The notes: generated by a model from the letters alone, not told the origin. A stretch of 64,000 nt of DNA from Prevotella sp. (GCA_017445845.1 JAFSRY010000025.1:47575-111574), one strand, 5' to 3'. Shown: positions 1 through 10,369, counted from the first letter of the stretch. Program-made: numbers and translations.

Positions 1-2544
1 GACCTCAACGAAGTCAACGTCGAGGACATCCAGTCGTTCTCCGTATTGAAAGACGCCTCCGCCACCGCCATTTACGGTTCACGCGGTGCCAACGGCGTCG
101 TGCTCATCACCACCAAGCGCGGTGCCGAAGGGCAGGTGCGCATCAATGCCAAGGGAGAATATTCGTACAGCTTCCGCACCATGACACCCGAACTCATCGA
201 CGGCGTCACCTATGCCCGCATGAAGAACGAGGCACTGACCACCCGCAACCAGGAACGGGCCTACAGCGACGACATGCTGGCGCTCATCGGAAACGGACTC
301 GACCCCGACCTGTTCTCCAACACCAACTGGATGGACCTCATCCTCAACGACGGTGCCCCCACCTACCGCGCCAACTTCGATGTCAGCGGCGGCGGCTCGC
401 TGGCCCGCTACTACCTCTCCGGTTCCTACGTCGAAGAGGGCGGCATCTACAAGGTAGACCGCGAACAGAAGAAAGACTATAACACCAATGCCGACTACCA
501 CCGATGGAACTATCGCATGAACGTCGACGTGAACATCACCAAGACCACGCTGCTCAGCCTCGGCGTGTCGGGGTCGCTCGACAAGAAGAACTCCCCCGGC
601 GGATGGAACGAGCACATCTGGAGCTCGGTGATGGGGCAGGACCCCATCTCCATCCCCATCGTCTATTCCAACGGCTACATCCCTGCCACCGGCGTTGCCA
701 ACCGCCAGAACCCCTGGGCCCTCATCACGCAGTATGGCTATGAGGAATACTGGCGCAACCGCATCCAGACCACCGTGAACCTCAAGCAAGACCTTGACTT
801 CATCACCCCCGGCCTGGTGTTCTACGGACGCTTCGGCTTCGACAACTCCAGCACCAACAGCAACGACCACAACAAGCAGCCCGAGACGTGGATGGCCCAG
901 CGGCTGCGCGACAGCGAGGGCAACCTGGTATTCACCAAGATGACCAACGAGGTGCTGATGTGGATAGAGTCGCACTCCTACGGCGAGCGCAAGGAGACGC
1001 TGGAAGCCGAGTTGCACTGGGACCGCACGTTTGCCAGGAACCATAAGGTGGGAGCCGTGCTGAAATATTCCGTCGACAAGACGGTCAACACGTCGGAGAA
1101 CACCAGCAACACCTACATCCAGAACATCGACCGCCGTCACCAGGGACTGGCCGGACAGCTCACCTACGGCTACAAGATGCGCTACTTTGCCGACTTCAAC
1201 TTCGGCTACAACGGCTCGGAGAATTTTGCCAAAGGCCACCAGTTCGGTTTCTTCCCCGCCGCCTCGGCCGCATGGAACATTGCCGAAGAACCCTGGGTGC
1301 AGGCACATGCCCCGTGGATGGACATGCTGAAGGTGCGCTACAGCTACGGCAAGGTGGGCAACGATTACATGACCGTGCGCTTCCCCTATCAGCCGTCGTT
1401 CAAGACCTCTGCCGCCTACGGCTACGACTACCGCGATTTCGTAACCGGCAACGAAGCCGTCGACCCGCGGGCCATCGGCTCGTCAGGCGGTCTCTACGAC
1501 GGTCTGACCTACGCCGTAGCCGCCTCGAAGGATGTCACCTGGGAAGTGGCCAAGAAGCACGACCTCGGCGTCGACTTCGCGCTGCTGGGCAACAAGGTCA
1601 GCGGCACCGTCGACCTCTTCTCCGAACGCCGCGACGGCATCTACATGACGCGCAACTACCTGCCCGCCATCATCGGCCTGACAAACCTGAACAGCCAGCC
1701 TGCCGCCAACTTCGGCTCCGTCAGCTCGCAAGGTTTCGACGGCAATGTGGCCTTCAACGAGAAGATGGGCAAGGTAGACGTCACCCTGCGTGCCAACATG
1801 ACCTACAGCAAGAACAAGATAGAAGCGTACGACGAAGAGATGAGCCGCTACCCCTACCGCATGTACAGGGGCTTCCGCGTCAATCAGGCCCGTGGTCTCA
1901 TTGCCGAAGGACTCTTCACCTCCTACGACGAGATACGCGACAGTCCGCTGCAGACCTTCGGCGACTATGCGCCCGGCGACATCAAATACAAGGACGTCAA
2001 CGGCGACGGACTCATCGACGACAACGACGTCGTGCCCATCGGAGCCACCACCAAGCCCAACCTCATCTACGGCTTCGGTGTCTCGGCCCTGTGGAAAGGT
2101 TTTGATGTCAACGTCCACTTCCAGGGGGCAGGCAAGTCCACCTTCTTCATCAACGGCTACGGCGTGCGCCCCTTCAGCGGCAGCGACTGGGGAAACATCC
2201 TGACCGATGTCGTCGGCAACTACTGGTCGCTGGGCGTCAACGAAGACCCCGATGCCCGCTATCCGCGACTCACCTACGGCAACAACAGCAACAACTACCG
2301 CAACTCCACCTTCTGGCTGCGCGATGGCTCCTACCTGCGTCTGAAGACCCTTGAGATAGGCTACACCCTTCCACGGAAGATGCTCTCGAAGGCACATATC
2401 ACCAATCTCCGCGTCTACGGCATGGCCACCAACCTGCTCACCTTCTCGAGCTTCAACCTGTGGGATCCCGAAATCGGCAGCTCTACGGGGCAGGAATACC
2501 CCCTTTCGCGCGTGTTCACCCTGGGCTTCACCGTGGGACTGTGA
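1..2544 (+). CDS. SusC/RagA-family TonB-dependent outer-membrane transporter, 5' partial
   Basis: The reading frame is open from base 1, so the signal peptide, carboxypeptidase-like domain and most of the plug lie upstream; 847 residues are visible. The first 40 residues carry the plug-domain signature of SusC proteins (DASATAIYGSRGANGVVLIT). The rest is a beta-barrel with the usual late segment NGDGLIDDNDVVPIG and a C-terminus ending FTLGFTVGL, as expected for a Bam-inserted barrel. SusC proteins import oligosaccharides across the outer membrane with TonB energy, capped by a SusD lipoprotein, and a susD gene follows after 61 bp. Family assignment is secure; the glycan imported cannot be read from the sequence. 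A methionine codon at 46 is internal and is not the start. Confidence 0.96.
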   Translation, partial: DLNEVNVEDIQSFSVLKDASATAIYGSRGANGVVLITTKRGAEGQVRINAKGEYSYSFRTMTPELIDGVTYARMKNEALTTRNQERAYSDDMLALIGNGLDPDLFSNTNWMDLILNDGAPTYRANFDVSGGGSLARYYLSGSYVEEGGIYKVDREQKKDYNTNADYHRWNYRMNVDVNITKTTLLSLGVSGSLDKKNSPGGWNEHIWSSVMGQDPISIPIVYSNGYIPATGVANRQNPWALITQYGYEEYWRNRIQTTVNLKQDLDFITPGLVFYGRFGFDNSSTNSNDHNKQPETWMAQRLRDSEGNLVFTKMTNEVLMWIESHSYGERKETLEAELHWDRTFARNHKVGAVLKYSVDKTVNTSENTSNTYIQNIDRRHQGLAGQLTYGYKMRYFADFNFGYNGSENFAKGHQFGFFPAASAAWNIAEEPWVQAHAPWMDMLKVRYSYGKVGNDYMTVRFPYQPSFKTSAAYGYDYRDFVTGNEAVDPRAIGSSGGLYDGLTYAVAASKDVTWEVAKKHDLGVDFALLGNKVSGTVDLFSERRDGIYMTRNYLPAIIGLTNLNSQPAANFGSVSSQGFDGNVAFNEKMGKVDVTLRANMTYSKNKIEAYDEEMSRYPYRMYRGFRVNQARGLIAEGLFTSYDEIRDSPLQTFGDYAPGDIKYKDVNGDGLIDDNDVVPIGATTKPNLIYGFGVSALWKGFDVNVHFQGAGKSTFFINGYGVRPFSGSDWGNILTDVVGNYWSLGVNEDPDARYPRLTYGNNSNNYRNSTFWLRDGSYLRLKTLEIGYTLPRKMLSKAHITNLRVYGMATNLLTFSSFNLWDPEIGSSTGQEYPLSRVFTLGFTVGL

Positions 2545-2605
2545 AGGAGTGTTGAGCGTTTAGCGTTTAGCGTTTTTATTAATATGATTACTAATATAAT
2601 TAAGT

Positions 2606-4693
2606 ATGAATAAGAAACCACAAATTACGATGACTGGGTCGTACATCCATGCTGCAGCGACCTGCTGCGCCGTGCTGGCAGGACTCCTTGTCATGTCGGG
2701 ATGCACCGGCTATCTTGATGAGGAAAAGTACTTCCGCGACCTGCAGACAGAAAAGCGCATCTTCTCGAAGAAAGACTACAGCGAACAGTGGCTGGCGGCC
2801 TGCTACAACATGCTGCTGGGCGACAACCTCGAAGCCGAGGCCCACCGCGTCAACTCCGTCACCAACTTCTCTGACGACATGGTGTTCAACGAAGGTCTGA
2901 ACGAAGGCCGGCGCGGCTCCCTCTTCCGCAGCTGGAAGCTCGGCGAGTATCAGTATATTCAGGAAGAGATGAAGTATTTCTGGCGTTCGTGGCAATTGTC
3001 ATACGCCGGCATCCGGCAGGCCTCTATCCTCATTCACAACATCGACATCAACGAGGAACTGACCCCCGCCGAGATTACCGACATGAAGGGTCAGGCCCGT
3101 TTTGTGCGAGCCTACCTCTACTGGCTGCTGCTGAAGAAGTACGGTCCCTGCCCCATCATGCCCGACGAGGGTGCCGACTACTCGCTCTCCTACGAAGAAA
3201 TTTCCTATCCGCGTATGCCCTACGACAGCGTGGCCAATTACATCGCCCGCGAGATGGAGCAGGCCGCCCGCGAACTGCCCATGACGCGGACCGTCATCGG
3301 GGCTGGCCGACCCACACGCGGTGCCGCCCTGGCCCTGCGCGCCAAAGTGCTCATCTACGCCGCCAGCCCCCTGGCCAACGGCAACGCAGAGATGGCCGAC
3401 TTCACCGACAACAACGGGCGTCCCCTGATTTCGCAGACTTATGACGAGCGCAAGTGGGCACGCGCTGCTGCTGCCTGCCGCGACCTCATCGACTATTCCG
3501 AGCAGAACGGGCAGCTCTATCAGCTGCACATCGCCTACAAGGTGGAAAATTCCACCGACTACGCCTACCCCCAGACCATCGAGCCTCCCTACCATCCCGA
3601 GTACTCCGAGAAGAAATTCCCCGACGGCTGGGCCGACATAGACCCCTTCGAGTCCTACCGCTCGGAGTTCAACGGCGACGCCCTCGTCACGCAGTGCAAG
3701 GACATCATCTTCTCCCGCGTCAACAACGTCCGCGACAATGGCAGCACCGCAAGTATCGCCAACAACACCCGTCTGGCCTCCCACCAGCTGCCAGCCTCCT
3801 GCGGTGGATGGAACTGTCACGGACTCACCCAGAAGCAGGTCGATGCCTACGCCATGGCCGACGGCACTCCCTTCGACACCGAGCACCGTCCCACAGGCTT
3901 CACCACCGCCGCCAATGCCGCCAGCCATCCCTACGACCACCTGGGCAACAACGTCAGTATGCAGTACGCAAACCGCGAGCCACGCTTCTACGCCTCCGTC
4001 GGCTTCAGCGGCGACTATTGGGCCTGCACCAGTGCCAACAATCAGGCCAACCGCAACGTGCAGGTGTTCTACTATCGAGGACTGATGGACGGACGGCAGA
4101 ATGCTTCCGAACGTTGGCAGCTCACAGGCATCAGCATGAAGAAATACGTCAACCCCGCCGACTGCATGGTTGACGGCGGCACCATGCACGTCGAGGTGGA
4201 ACCTACCATCCGCTACGCCGACATCCTGCTACTCTACGCCGAAGCCCTCAACGAGCTCACCACCTCCCACCAGATGCCGTCGCTGAGCGGACAGACGTAC
4301 ACCGTCAGCCGCGATGAGACCGAGATGCGCCGCGCCATCAAGCCCATCCGCATGAGAGCCGGCGTCCCAGAGTACGCTCCCGAGGTGTTTGCCGACCGCG
4401 ACCTGCTGCGCCGTGCCATCAAGCACGAGCGGCAGATAGAATTCCTCGGTGAGAGCCAACGCTACTACGACCTGCGCCGCTGGAAGGATGCGCCACAGGA
4501 AGAGGGCACGCCTATCTACGGCTGCAACGTCAACATGAACAGCGCCCATGCCGCCCAGTTCTACGTGCCCACCCGCATCACCGACGTGCAGTCCAACTTC
4601 TCGCCGCGCATGTACTTCTGGCCCGTACTGAAGTCAGAGCTGCGCCGCAACGCCAACCTCACCCAGGCACCCGGATGGGAAACGTATGATTAG
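2606..4693 (+). CDS. SusD/RagB-family outer-membrane glycan-binding lipoprotein
   Basis: A 695-residue lipoprotein: hydrophobic N-terminus, then lipobox VMSGC with Cys33 as the lipidated residue. The helical SusD fold is indicated by the early segment GQARFVRAYLYWLLLKKYG, typical of TPR-like SusD cores, and the late hallmark ADILLLYAEALNEL followed by RQIEFLGESQRYYDLRRWKD. The C-terminus ends on the familiar YFWPVLKSELRRN pattern. SusD caps its partner SusC on the cell surface and binds the substrate. The length is somewhat above the family norm because of a 340-520 insertion region. It lies 61 bp after the SusC gene and 27 bp before the next lipoprotein gene, so the three are probably co-transcribed. 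Confidence 0.95.
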   Translation: MNKKPQITMTGSYIHAAATCCAVLAGLLVMSGCTGYLDEEKYFRDLQTEKRIFSKKDYSEQWLAACYNMLLGDNLEAEAHRVNSVTNFSDDMVFNEGLNEGRRGSLFRSWKLGEYQYIQEEMKYFWRSWQLSYAGIRQASILIHNIDINEELTPAEITDMKGQARFVRAYLYWLLLKKYGPCPIMPDEGADYSLSYEEISYPRMPYDSVANYIAREMEQAARELPMTRTVIGAGRPTRGAALALRAKVLIYAASPLANGNAEMADFTDNNGRPLISQTYDERKWARAAAACRDLIDYSEQNGQLYQLHIAYKVENSTDYAYPQTIEPPYHPEYSEKKFPDGWADIDPFESYRSEFNGDALVTQCKDIIFSRVNNVRDNGSTASIANNTRLASHQLPASCGGWNCHGLTQKQVDAYAMADGTPFDTEHRPTGFTTAANAASHPYDHLGNNVSMQYANREPRFYASVGFSGDYWACTSANNQANRNVQVFYYRGLMDGRQNASERWQLTGISMKKYVNPADCMVDGGTMHVEVEPTIRYADILLLYAEALNELTTSHQMPSLSGQTYTVSRDETEMRRAIKPIRMRAGVPEYAPEVFADRDLLRRAIKHERQIEFLGESQRYYDLRRWKDAPQEEGTPIYGCNVNMNSAHAAQFYVPTRITDVQSNFSPRMYFWPVLKSELRRNANLTQAPGWETYD

Positions 4694-4720
4694 TAAGAGA
4701 ACCCATAAATAACATACACT

Positions 4721-5728
4721 ATGAAGACATTAGCCAAAGCCATTTGCGCCCTGACCATCATCGCCTCGCTGACGGCCTGCAACGACGAATGGAAAGACGA
4801 ACTATACGAACAGATGGTGTCACTCAAGTCGCCCGACAACAGCGAGGGCGTCTACGACATCTATCTGCGCTACAGCGACAGCGGTGAAGCCACCTACCGG
4901 CTGCCGGTCATCATCAGCGGCACGCGCGACAACGACCGCGACTATGACGTGCGCATCAGCGTGGACAACGACACGCTGACCCTCTTCAACCGCGAGAAAT
5001 ACCTCGACCGCACCGACCTCTACTACCGACAGCTGGAGGCAGACCACTACAGCCTGGGCAACGGCCACTGCCACATACCGGCAGGCAGCAACACCGAGCC
5101 CTTCGTCATCACCTTCAACCTCAGCGGCATCGACTTCGTGGACAAGTGGATACTACCCTTGAAGATAGTGTCCGACCCCGCCTACGTCATCAACACCTAC
5201 AAAGGACGCGGCAAGGCCCTGCTCAACATCAACCTCTTCAACGACTTCTCCGGCACCTACTCGTCGACGGCCATGAACATCTACTTCCAGGGAGAGAACA
5301 CCTCGCCCAGCGTCGTTGACAAGCGTACGGCTCGCGTCGTCGATGCCAACACCATCTTCATGTACGCAGGAGTAACATGGGAAGAAGACATCGACCGCCG
5401 CGACTACAAGATGCTCATACACTTCGGCGAGGGCACGCCCGACGAAGAAGGCAACATCACAGGAGCCCTCACCCTCGAAGCTGCCGACCCCGCCAACCCC
5501 ATCGCCCTGCGGGCCACCGGAGAGTGCACCTACGAGATCCGCCGGGTGGCCGACCCGCAGAAGCCCTATCTCATGCACTACTACGTGGTGCTGCACCTCA
5601 ACTACACCTATCAGGACATCACCACCAACCCCGACTCACCCATCACCTACCGCGCCACAGGCTCGATGACGATGGAACGCCAGATCAACACCCTCATACC
5701 CGATGAAGACCAGGCCGTGCAATGGTAG
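4721..5728 (+). CDS. DUF4973/DUF1735-like surface lipoprotein of a SusCD locus
   Basis: A 335-residue lipoprotein with lipobox LTAC, Cys20 being the lipidation site. The mature N-terminus (NDEWKDELYEQMVSLKSP) and the segment ending in YDIYLRYSDSGEATYRLPV resemble the short lipoproteins that follow susD in many Bacteroidota loci, annotated as DUF4973 or DUF1735. The protein is mostly beta-strand. By position it would be a SusE-like accessory glycan-binding protein on the cell surface. The domain name is recalled from family pattern, not computed. A structured 250-bp spacer follows, so this may be the last gene of the susCD transcript. Confidence 0.75.
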   Translation: MKTLAKAICALTIIASLTACNDEWKDELYEQMVSLKSPDNSEGVYDIYLRYSDSGEATYRLPVIISGTRDNDRDYDVRISVDNDTLTLFNREKYLDRTDLYYRQLEADHYSLGNGHCHIPAGSNTEPFVITFNLSGIDFVDKWILPLKIVSDPAYVINTYKGRGKALLNINLFNDFSGTYSSTAMNIYFQGENTSPSVVDKRTARVVDANTIFMYAGVTWEEDIDRRDYKMLIHFGEGTPDEEGNITGALTLEAADPANPIALRATGECTYEIRRVADPQKPYLMHYYVVLHLNYTYQDITTNPDSPITYRATGSMTMERQINTLIPDEDQAVQW

Positions 5729-5982
5729 ACATTATTATTCGACTTTCCGAAGTAGTTAAGTAGTCAGAAGTTAAGAAGTTAAGCCAAATGTCTGTAGGCA
5801 GAAACAAGCGAAAAGAGTAATGGCTTAACTTCAGTCCGAAAGGACGAGCGAAGCGAGACTCCGGCTTTGCCGCCTGAGCACCTACTGGAGCGCAAGAACT
5901 TCTTAACTTCTTGACTACAAGAAAAACAGAACGAACGCGAAACTTGAGCATTATTATATTTAACCCTTTAAACAACACAGCT
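5729..5982. repeat. structured 254-bp spacer with nested inverted repeats
   Basis: No gene seen. Between about 5765 and 5925 the left half carries GAAGTTAAGAAGTT and the right half its complement AACTTCTTAACTTC, so the spacer can fold back on itself. Inside are AAGTTAAGCC against GGCTTAACTT and the small hairpin GTCCGAAAGGAC. This could end the susCD transcript or process the RNA between lipoprotein and FG-GAP genes. No clear TTTG/TAnnTTTG promoter was found. Confidence 0.5.
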
Positions 5983-7839
5983 ATGAAAAAATGGTTTACA
6001 ACAGCCGCTCTCACGCTGACGGCCACCGCCGCCCTTGCACAGGGAGCACAGACACTCGAGACCATCGTCTCGCAAACACAATGGGGAACCCAATGGGGAA
6101 ACATGGTGCCCATTGACATGATGAACAACGGACAGATGCAGGTGCTCACCGGTGCCGCACACGTATGGGGCAACGAAGCCCCCTTCGCCACCGTCCTGAT
6201 GAAGGATGGTGACAACTGGGTGGAGATCGCACCTTTCAGCACGGCCAACGACCGCCCAAGCTATTCCGTCTGCGACATGAATGGCGACGGCATCATGGAC
6301 GTTGTCGTCTCTGAATCCCTCAACACTGCTGGGACCCAGGGTATCTTCCTCGGACGCGGCGACTGCACCTTCGAACGTGCCGAGATAACCATCGTCGACG
6401 CAGAAGAGGGACTGCCTGCAAACTTCGAAAACCCCTTCAGCAACTTCGCATTCATACAGAACTCCTTCGTGGCCGACTTCAACAACGATGCCCTGCCTGA
6501 CATCGTAGGCATCGGAAACAACGAAAACTACGTCGTGCTGCTCAACCAGGGAGACCTGAAATTCAAGCCCGTCTACTTCGATGCCGGAACAGAGTACGGA
6601 GGTAACGGACACCAGATGTGGCAGACCTGCGTAGCCGTGGCCGACCTGAACAACGACACCTATCCCGACATCGTGGCGTCCTTCTGGAAAATTAACGTAG
6701 GAGGCGGACAAGGCCACGACCGCGAATGCTTTACCGAAGTCTACCTGAACGACGGAACAGGCACACACTTCACCCGCACCTATCTTGCTGACACCACCGT
6801 CAGCTCGTGCAACGGAGGCGTTGCCCTGGGCGACCTCAACAACGACGGATTCATCGACATGGTCATCAACGGCAACGGCGGCCTCTATGCCGGAACACCC
6901 TATGCCATCGAGGAAACCGGCAACGACTATACCGCCGTCTGGGACCAGGCACACGTATGCCTCAACGACGGCACTGGCCACTTCAAGCTGGCATCGAAGG
7001 AAGACTTTGACCGTCCCCGCGTCCGCCCCTATAACAGCGGACAGAACATCATCAGCCTCTTCGACTGGGACGGCGACGGACAGCTCGATATCGTATTCAA
7101 CGGACATACGCCCGAAGACGGTACCAACGTATGGGATGCAGGCTACTGCACCGGTTATGTATACCTGAACAACCAAGACGGTAAGCCCGGCAAGTTCGCC
7201 CGTAAATACTACTATGCAGGAGGTTCCGAAGGCTCATGCTGCCTGATGGACTGGGACGGCGACGGAAAGAAAGACATCCTCGCCACCGGCTATCTGCGCT
7301 GCGATAAGTTCGGCGACATCATCAGCCGCAGCTTCTCCGTCTCGAAAAACAACGAGGCAAGCACCCCCGCACCCGCTGCCCCCGGCAACCCCAAGGCAAC
7401 CGTAGAAGCCAATAAGGTGACGCTCAGCTGGGAGGCTTCCTACGGCGCACCCGCCAGCACCACCTACGAGCTATACATCAAGAACGCTGAAGGCACACTG
7501 CTCGGCAACTGCCGCGCCTATATCGAAGGCGAGAACGAGGGACTGCGCAAGACTGAAGCCTTCGGCAACCTCGGCACCAACAAGACCATCACCTACACAC
7601 TGCCCGACGGCAGCTACGAGTGGGGTGTGCAGGCCGTCGACGGACGCCGCACAGGCTCAAAGTTCGCAAAAGGCAACTTTACCATTGTCGCAAACGGCAT
7701 TCAGGAACGTCAGATGGCAGAGACCGCACAGAGCGTCGCAAGATACAATGTTGCAGGTCAGCAGGTTTCAGCCCGCATGAAAGGCGTGCAAATAGAAAAA
7801 CTTGCCGATGGAACGATTAGAAAAGTTGTTAATAAATAA
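5983..7839 (+). CDS. secreted FG-GAP/VCBS repeat protein with fibronectin III-like domain and T9SS tail
   Basis: The start is set at the ATG followed by a clear signal peptide (MKKWFTTAALTLTATAALAQG); an in-frame ATG 72 bp upstream would bury it. The mature 618-residue protein has at least six calcium-binding FG-GAP loops (DMNGDGIMD, DFNNDALPD, DLNNDTYPD, DLNNDGFID, DWDGDGQLD, DWDGDGKKD), the blades of a beta-propeller spanning about residues 60-440. An FN3-like domain (about 465-565) and a C-terminal stretch with YNVAGQQV and a lysine-rich end, resembling a T9SS type A sorting signal, follow. It is therefore likely surface-exposed or released. FG-GAP propellers bind ligands or carry polysaccharide lyase folds; no catalytic motif was recognised. 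It sits between susCD and a GH127 gene, suggesting a role in handling the same glycan. Confidence 0.85.
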   Translation: MKKWFTTAALTLTATAALAQGAQTLETIVSQTQWGTQWGNMVPIDMMNNGQMQVLTGAAHVWGNEAPFATVLMKDGDNWVEIAPFSTANDRPSYSVCDMNGDGIMDVVVSESLNTAGTQGIFLGRGDCTFERAEITIVDAEEGLPANFENPFSNFAFIQNSFVADFNNDALPDIVGIGNNENYVVLLNQGDLKFKPVYFDAGTEYGGNGHQMWQTCVAVADLNNDTYPDIVASFWKINVGGGQGHDRECFTEVYLNDGTGTHFTRTYLADTTVSSCNGGVALGDLNNDGFIDMVINGNGGLYAGTPYAIEETGNDYTAVWDQAHVCLNDGTGHFKLASKEDFDRPRVRPYNSGQNIISLFDWDGDGQLDIVFNGHTPEDGTNVWDAGYCTGYVYLNNQDGKPGKFARKYYYAGGSEGSCCLMDWDGDGKKDILATGYLRCDKFGDIISRSFSVSKNNEASTPAPAAPGNPKATVEANKVTLSWEASYGAPASTTYELYIKNAEGTLLGNCRAYIEGENEGLRKTEAFGNLGTNKTITYTLPDGSYEWGVQAVDGRRTGSKFAKGNFTIVANGIQERQMAETAQSVARYNVAGQQVSARMKGVQIEKLADGTIRKVVNK

Positions 7840-7860
7840 GATTTAAGTTCTCTTTCTTCA

Positions 7861-7892
7861 GGTTGTTTGGGCGGAGACCCGCCCAAACAACC
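7861..7892 (+). terminator. 14-bp perfect stem-loop after the FG-GAP gene
   Basis: GGTTGTTTGGGCGG pairs perfectly with CCGCCCAAACAACC around the tetraloop AGAC, starting 21 bp after the stop codon. Only a weak T tract (TATTTTC) follows. It probably ends or stabilises the upstream transcript. Confidence 0.7.
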
Positions 7893-7972
7893 GTATTTTC
7901 GTTCAAGTTGACAAGTAGACGAGTTATTAGTTAACGAGTTAATAACTAAAAAAAAACTATAGAACTAAAAAG

Positions 7973-10369
7973 ATGAAAAACCACATCATTGCAATTGCCA
8001 TCCTGTTGCAGTTGGCCGTCGGAATGGCAGGTCAGAACGAGCCGAGTAAGGCTCAGGAGAATGTGAGAACGCTCTTTCCGCTGGATGAGATTCGCGTGAC
8101 GGATGCCCAGTTTCTGCATATTCAAGAACTGAACCATCAGTATCTGCTCACGTTGGAGCCCGACCGCCTGCTGTCGAATTTCCGCAGGGAGGCTGGACTG
8201 ACACCGAAGGCCCGGCCTTATCCTGGATGGGAAGATGGCCGGGGCGGTCTGCTGGGCCATATGATGGGGTTCTATCTGTCGTCCATGTCGATGATGTATC
8301 AGACAACGAAAGACGAGGCCATTGCCGACCGACTCCGCTATGCTGTGGCAGGTCTGGCAGAGTGCCAGAAGACCCACGGTGACGGTTTCCTGTCGGCCAC
8401 ATTGATGGGGCGACACCTGTTTGAGCGCGTTTCGACCCACGACTTCACGACGGACGCTGCCCACATCAACGGCGTGTGGGAGCCAACGTACGTCATCAAC
8501 AAACTGATGCTCGGTCTCTACGACGCATATGCATGGGCTCACATCAATCAGGCCAAGGATGTGCTCATCGGAGTAGCCGACTGGTTCGGACAGTCGGTAA
8601 TGGACCATCTCGACCACGAGGAGATGCAGAAACTGCTATTCTGCGAGCACGGCAGCCTGAACGAGTCGTATGTAGACGTATACAGGCTGACGGGCGACCA
8701 CCGCTACCTGGCCTGGGCGCAACGGCTGAACGACGAAAAGATGCTCCTGCCTCTACAGGAAAACCGCGACATCCTCAACGGTTGGCATGCCAACACGCAG
8801 ATTCCAAAATTTACGGGCTTCAACAGCATCTACCGCTATACAGGCGATGAAAACCTCTACAATGCAGCCCGCAACTTCTGGAATATCGTAACAGGCAAGC
8901 ATACTTGGGTGAACGGTGGCAATAGCACCGGCGAACACTTCTTTGCCGAGGACCAGTTCAAGACGCGTGTCACCAACGACGTAGGACCGGAGTCTTGTAA
9001 CTCGGTGAACATGATGAGGCTGACGGAAAGTCTCTACGAAACGGATGGAAGGATGGACCGCATCGACTACTACGAGCGGGTGCTCTACTCGCACATCATT
9101 GCTAACTACGACCCTGTGGAAGGCATGTGCGTCTACTATACGCAGGTTCGCCCCGGCCACTACAAGCGTTATCCGACGAAGTACGAGTCGTTCTGGTGTT
9201 GTGTGGGTACGGGTATCGAGGCTCCCGGCAAGTTTGGTAAAATGATCTATGCCCACGACAGCGAGACGCTCTATGTGAACATGTATCTGGCTTCGGAGCT
9301 GAACTGGCAGGAGCGTGGTTTCAGACTGACGATGGAGTCGGGTTTCCCCGATGAAGACCATGCCCGGATGGTGGTGAGCACGAAGGGCGTGCGGCAGGCT
9401 ATCGCCCTGCGCGTGCCGAAATGGGTGACGCCCGGCTCGTTCACGGTGAAGGTGAACGGCCACCGGCAGCGGACAGCCGTCGTCGACGGTTACGTTCGTC
9501 TGAACCGCACGTGGAAGAACGGCGATCGCATCGACGTAGACTTCAAGCCTGAGCTGCGTCTGGAGTCGGTGCGCGGCACCGACCGCTACGAGGCCTTCGT
9601 CTACGGCCCCGTTGTCCTGGGTGCCAGTCTGCCCAACGTCAACCTGACCGACGAAGACGGTCCTGACTGGCGTATGCCCCACGGCCAACAGGCCCACGAG
9701 CGCATTCCCATGAGCGAGGCTCCCATCCTCTACGGCAGCACGGAAGACATTCTCCGCCACACCAAGCGTGAGAAAGGGTCAGAGCTGAAGTTTGTCTATC
9801 AGGCCGATGGCGAGCAGCCGGTGACGCTGATTCCCTATAACCGCATCCACTTCACACGCTATGCCATGTACTTCCTCCATGCCAACGACAAGGCCGACTA
9901 CTATCAGACGATGGCCGACGGCAGCAAGTATGAGGACCACGATGCCGAGCTGAACGGCGCGGCAACGGACTATGTCATCATCGGCGACGGAGCGTCAGAG
10001 CAGGCTCACGCCATGCAGGAGGTAGACAGCTATTGCATGAGGGTGACACTCAACAAGATGTTCCGTCAGGCCCGTGGCGGCGGCTACTTCATGTATGAAC
10101 TGAAGGGAGAACCCGGCAAGGCGTGCACGCTCTATCTGGGTCACCGTGTGATGGACAACGAGGGTTATGCCTTCGACGTGAAAGCCAACGGCCGCATCGT
10201 GAAGTCTTACGACAGTGCGGGCAGCACACCCGTCACCAGCTACAAGGCCGACCGCATTGCCATCCCTGCCGAACTGATGACCGACGGCCGTGTGACCATC
10301 AAGGTGGAAGCCCGCTGTATGCAGCAGTCGACAGAGATATTCGACCTTAAACTGTTGAAAGATTTTTAG
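7973..10369 (+). CDS. GH127 glycoside hydrolase, probable beta-L-arabinofuranosidase (DUF1680)
   Basis: A 798-residue protein with a signal peptide (MKNHIIAIAILLQLAVGMAG). The (alpha/alpha)6 barrel region shows GH127 hallmarks: GRGGLLGHMMGFYLSSMSMM near residue 90, NGGNSTGEHF near 315, and the paired cysteines FWCCVGTG at Cys409-Cys410. In characterised GH127 enzymes a zinc-bound cysteine is the nucleophile. The C-terminal half is beta-sandwich, typical of longer GH127 proteins. Characterised members release beta-L-arabinofuranose, but GH127 relatives act on other furanosides too, which matters because a ribokinase gene follows in the locus. There is no T9SS tail, so it is probably periplasmic. 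Family is secure, exact sugar is not. Confidence 0.9.
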   Translation: MKNHIIAIAILLQLAVGMAGQNEPSKAQENVRTLFPLDEIRVTDAQFLHIQELNHQYLLTLEPDRLLSNFRREAGLTPKARPYPGWEDGRGGLLGHMMGFYLSSMSMMYQTTKDEAIADRLRYAVAGLAECQKTHGDGFLSATLMGRHLFERVSTHDFTTDAAHINGVWEPTYVINKLMLGLYDAYAWAHINQAKDVLIGVADWFGQSVMDHLDHEEMQKLLFCEHGSLNESYVDVYRLTGDHRYLAWAQRLNDEKMLLPLQENRDILNGWHANTQIPKFTGFNSIYRYTGDENLYNAARNFWNIVTGKHTWVNGGNSTGEHFFAEDQFKTRVTNDVGPESCNSVNMMRLTESLYETDGRMDRIDYYERVLYSHIIANYDPVEGMCVYYTQVRPGHYKRYPTKYESFWCCVGTGIEAPGKFGKMIYAHDSETLYVNMYLASELNWQERGFRLTMESGFPDEDHARMVVSTKGVRQAIALRVPKWVTPGSFTVKVNGHRQRTAVVDGYVRLNRTWKNGDRIDVDFKPELRLESVRGTDRYEAFVYGPVVLGASLPNVNLTDEDGPDWRMPHGQQAHERIPMSEAPILYGSTEDILRHTKREKGSELKFVYQADGEQPVTLIPYNRIHFTRYAMYFLHANDKADYYQTMADGSKYEDHDAELNGAATDYVIIGDGASEQAHAMQEVDSYCMRVTLNKMFRQARGGGYFMYELKGEPGKACTLYLGHRVMDNEGYAFDVKANGRIVKSYDSAGSTPVTSYKADRIAIPAELMTDGRVTIKVEARCMQQSTEIFDLKLLKDF

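Noticed and set aside
79-1308. 409-residue minus-strand open frame opposite susC
   Set aside because: It is a Val/Gly/Ala-rich antisense frame typical of GC-rich genes, and the opposite strand encodes an obvious SusC protein.
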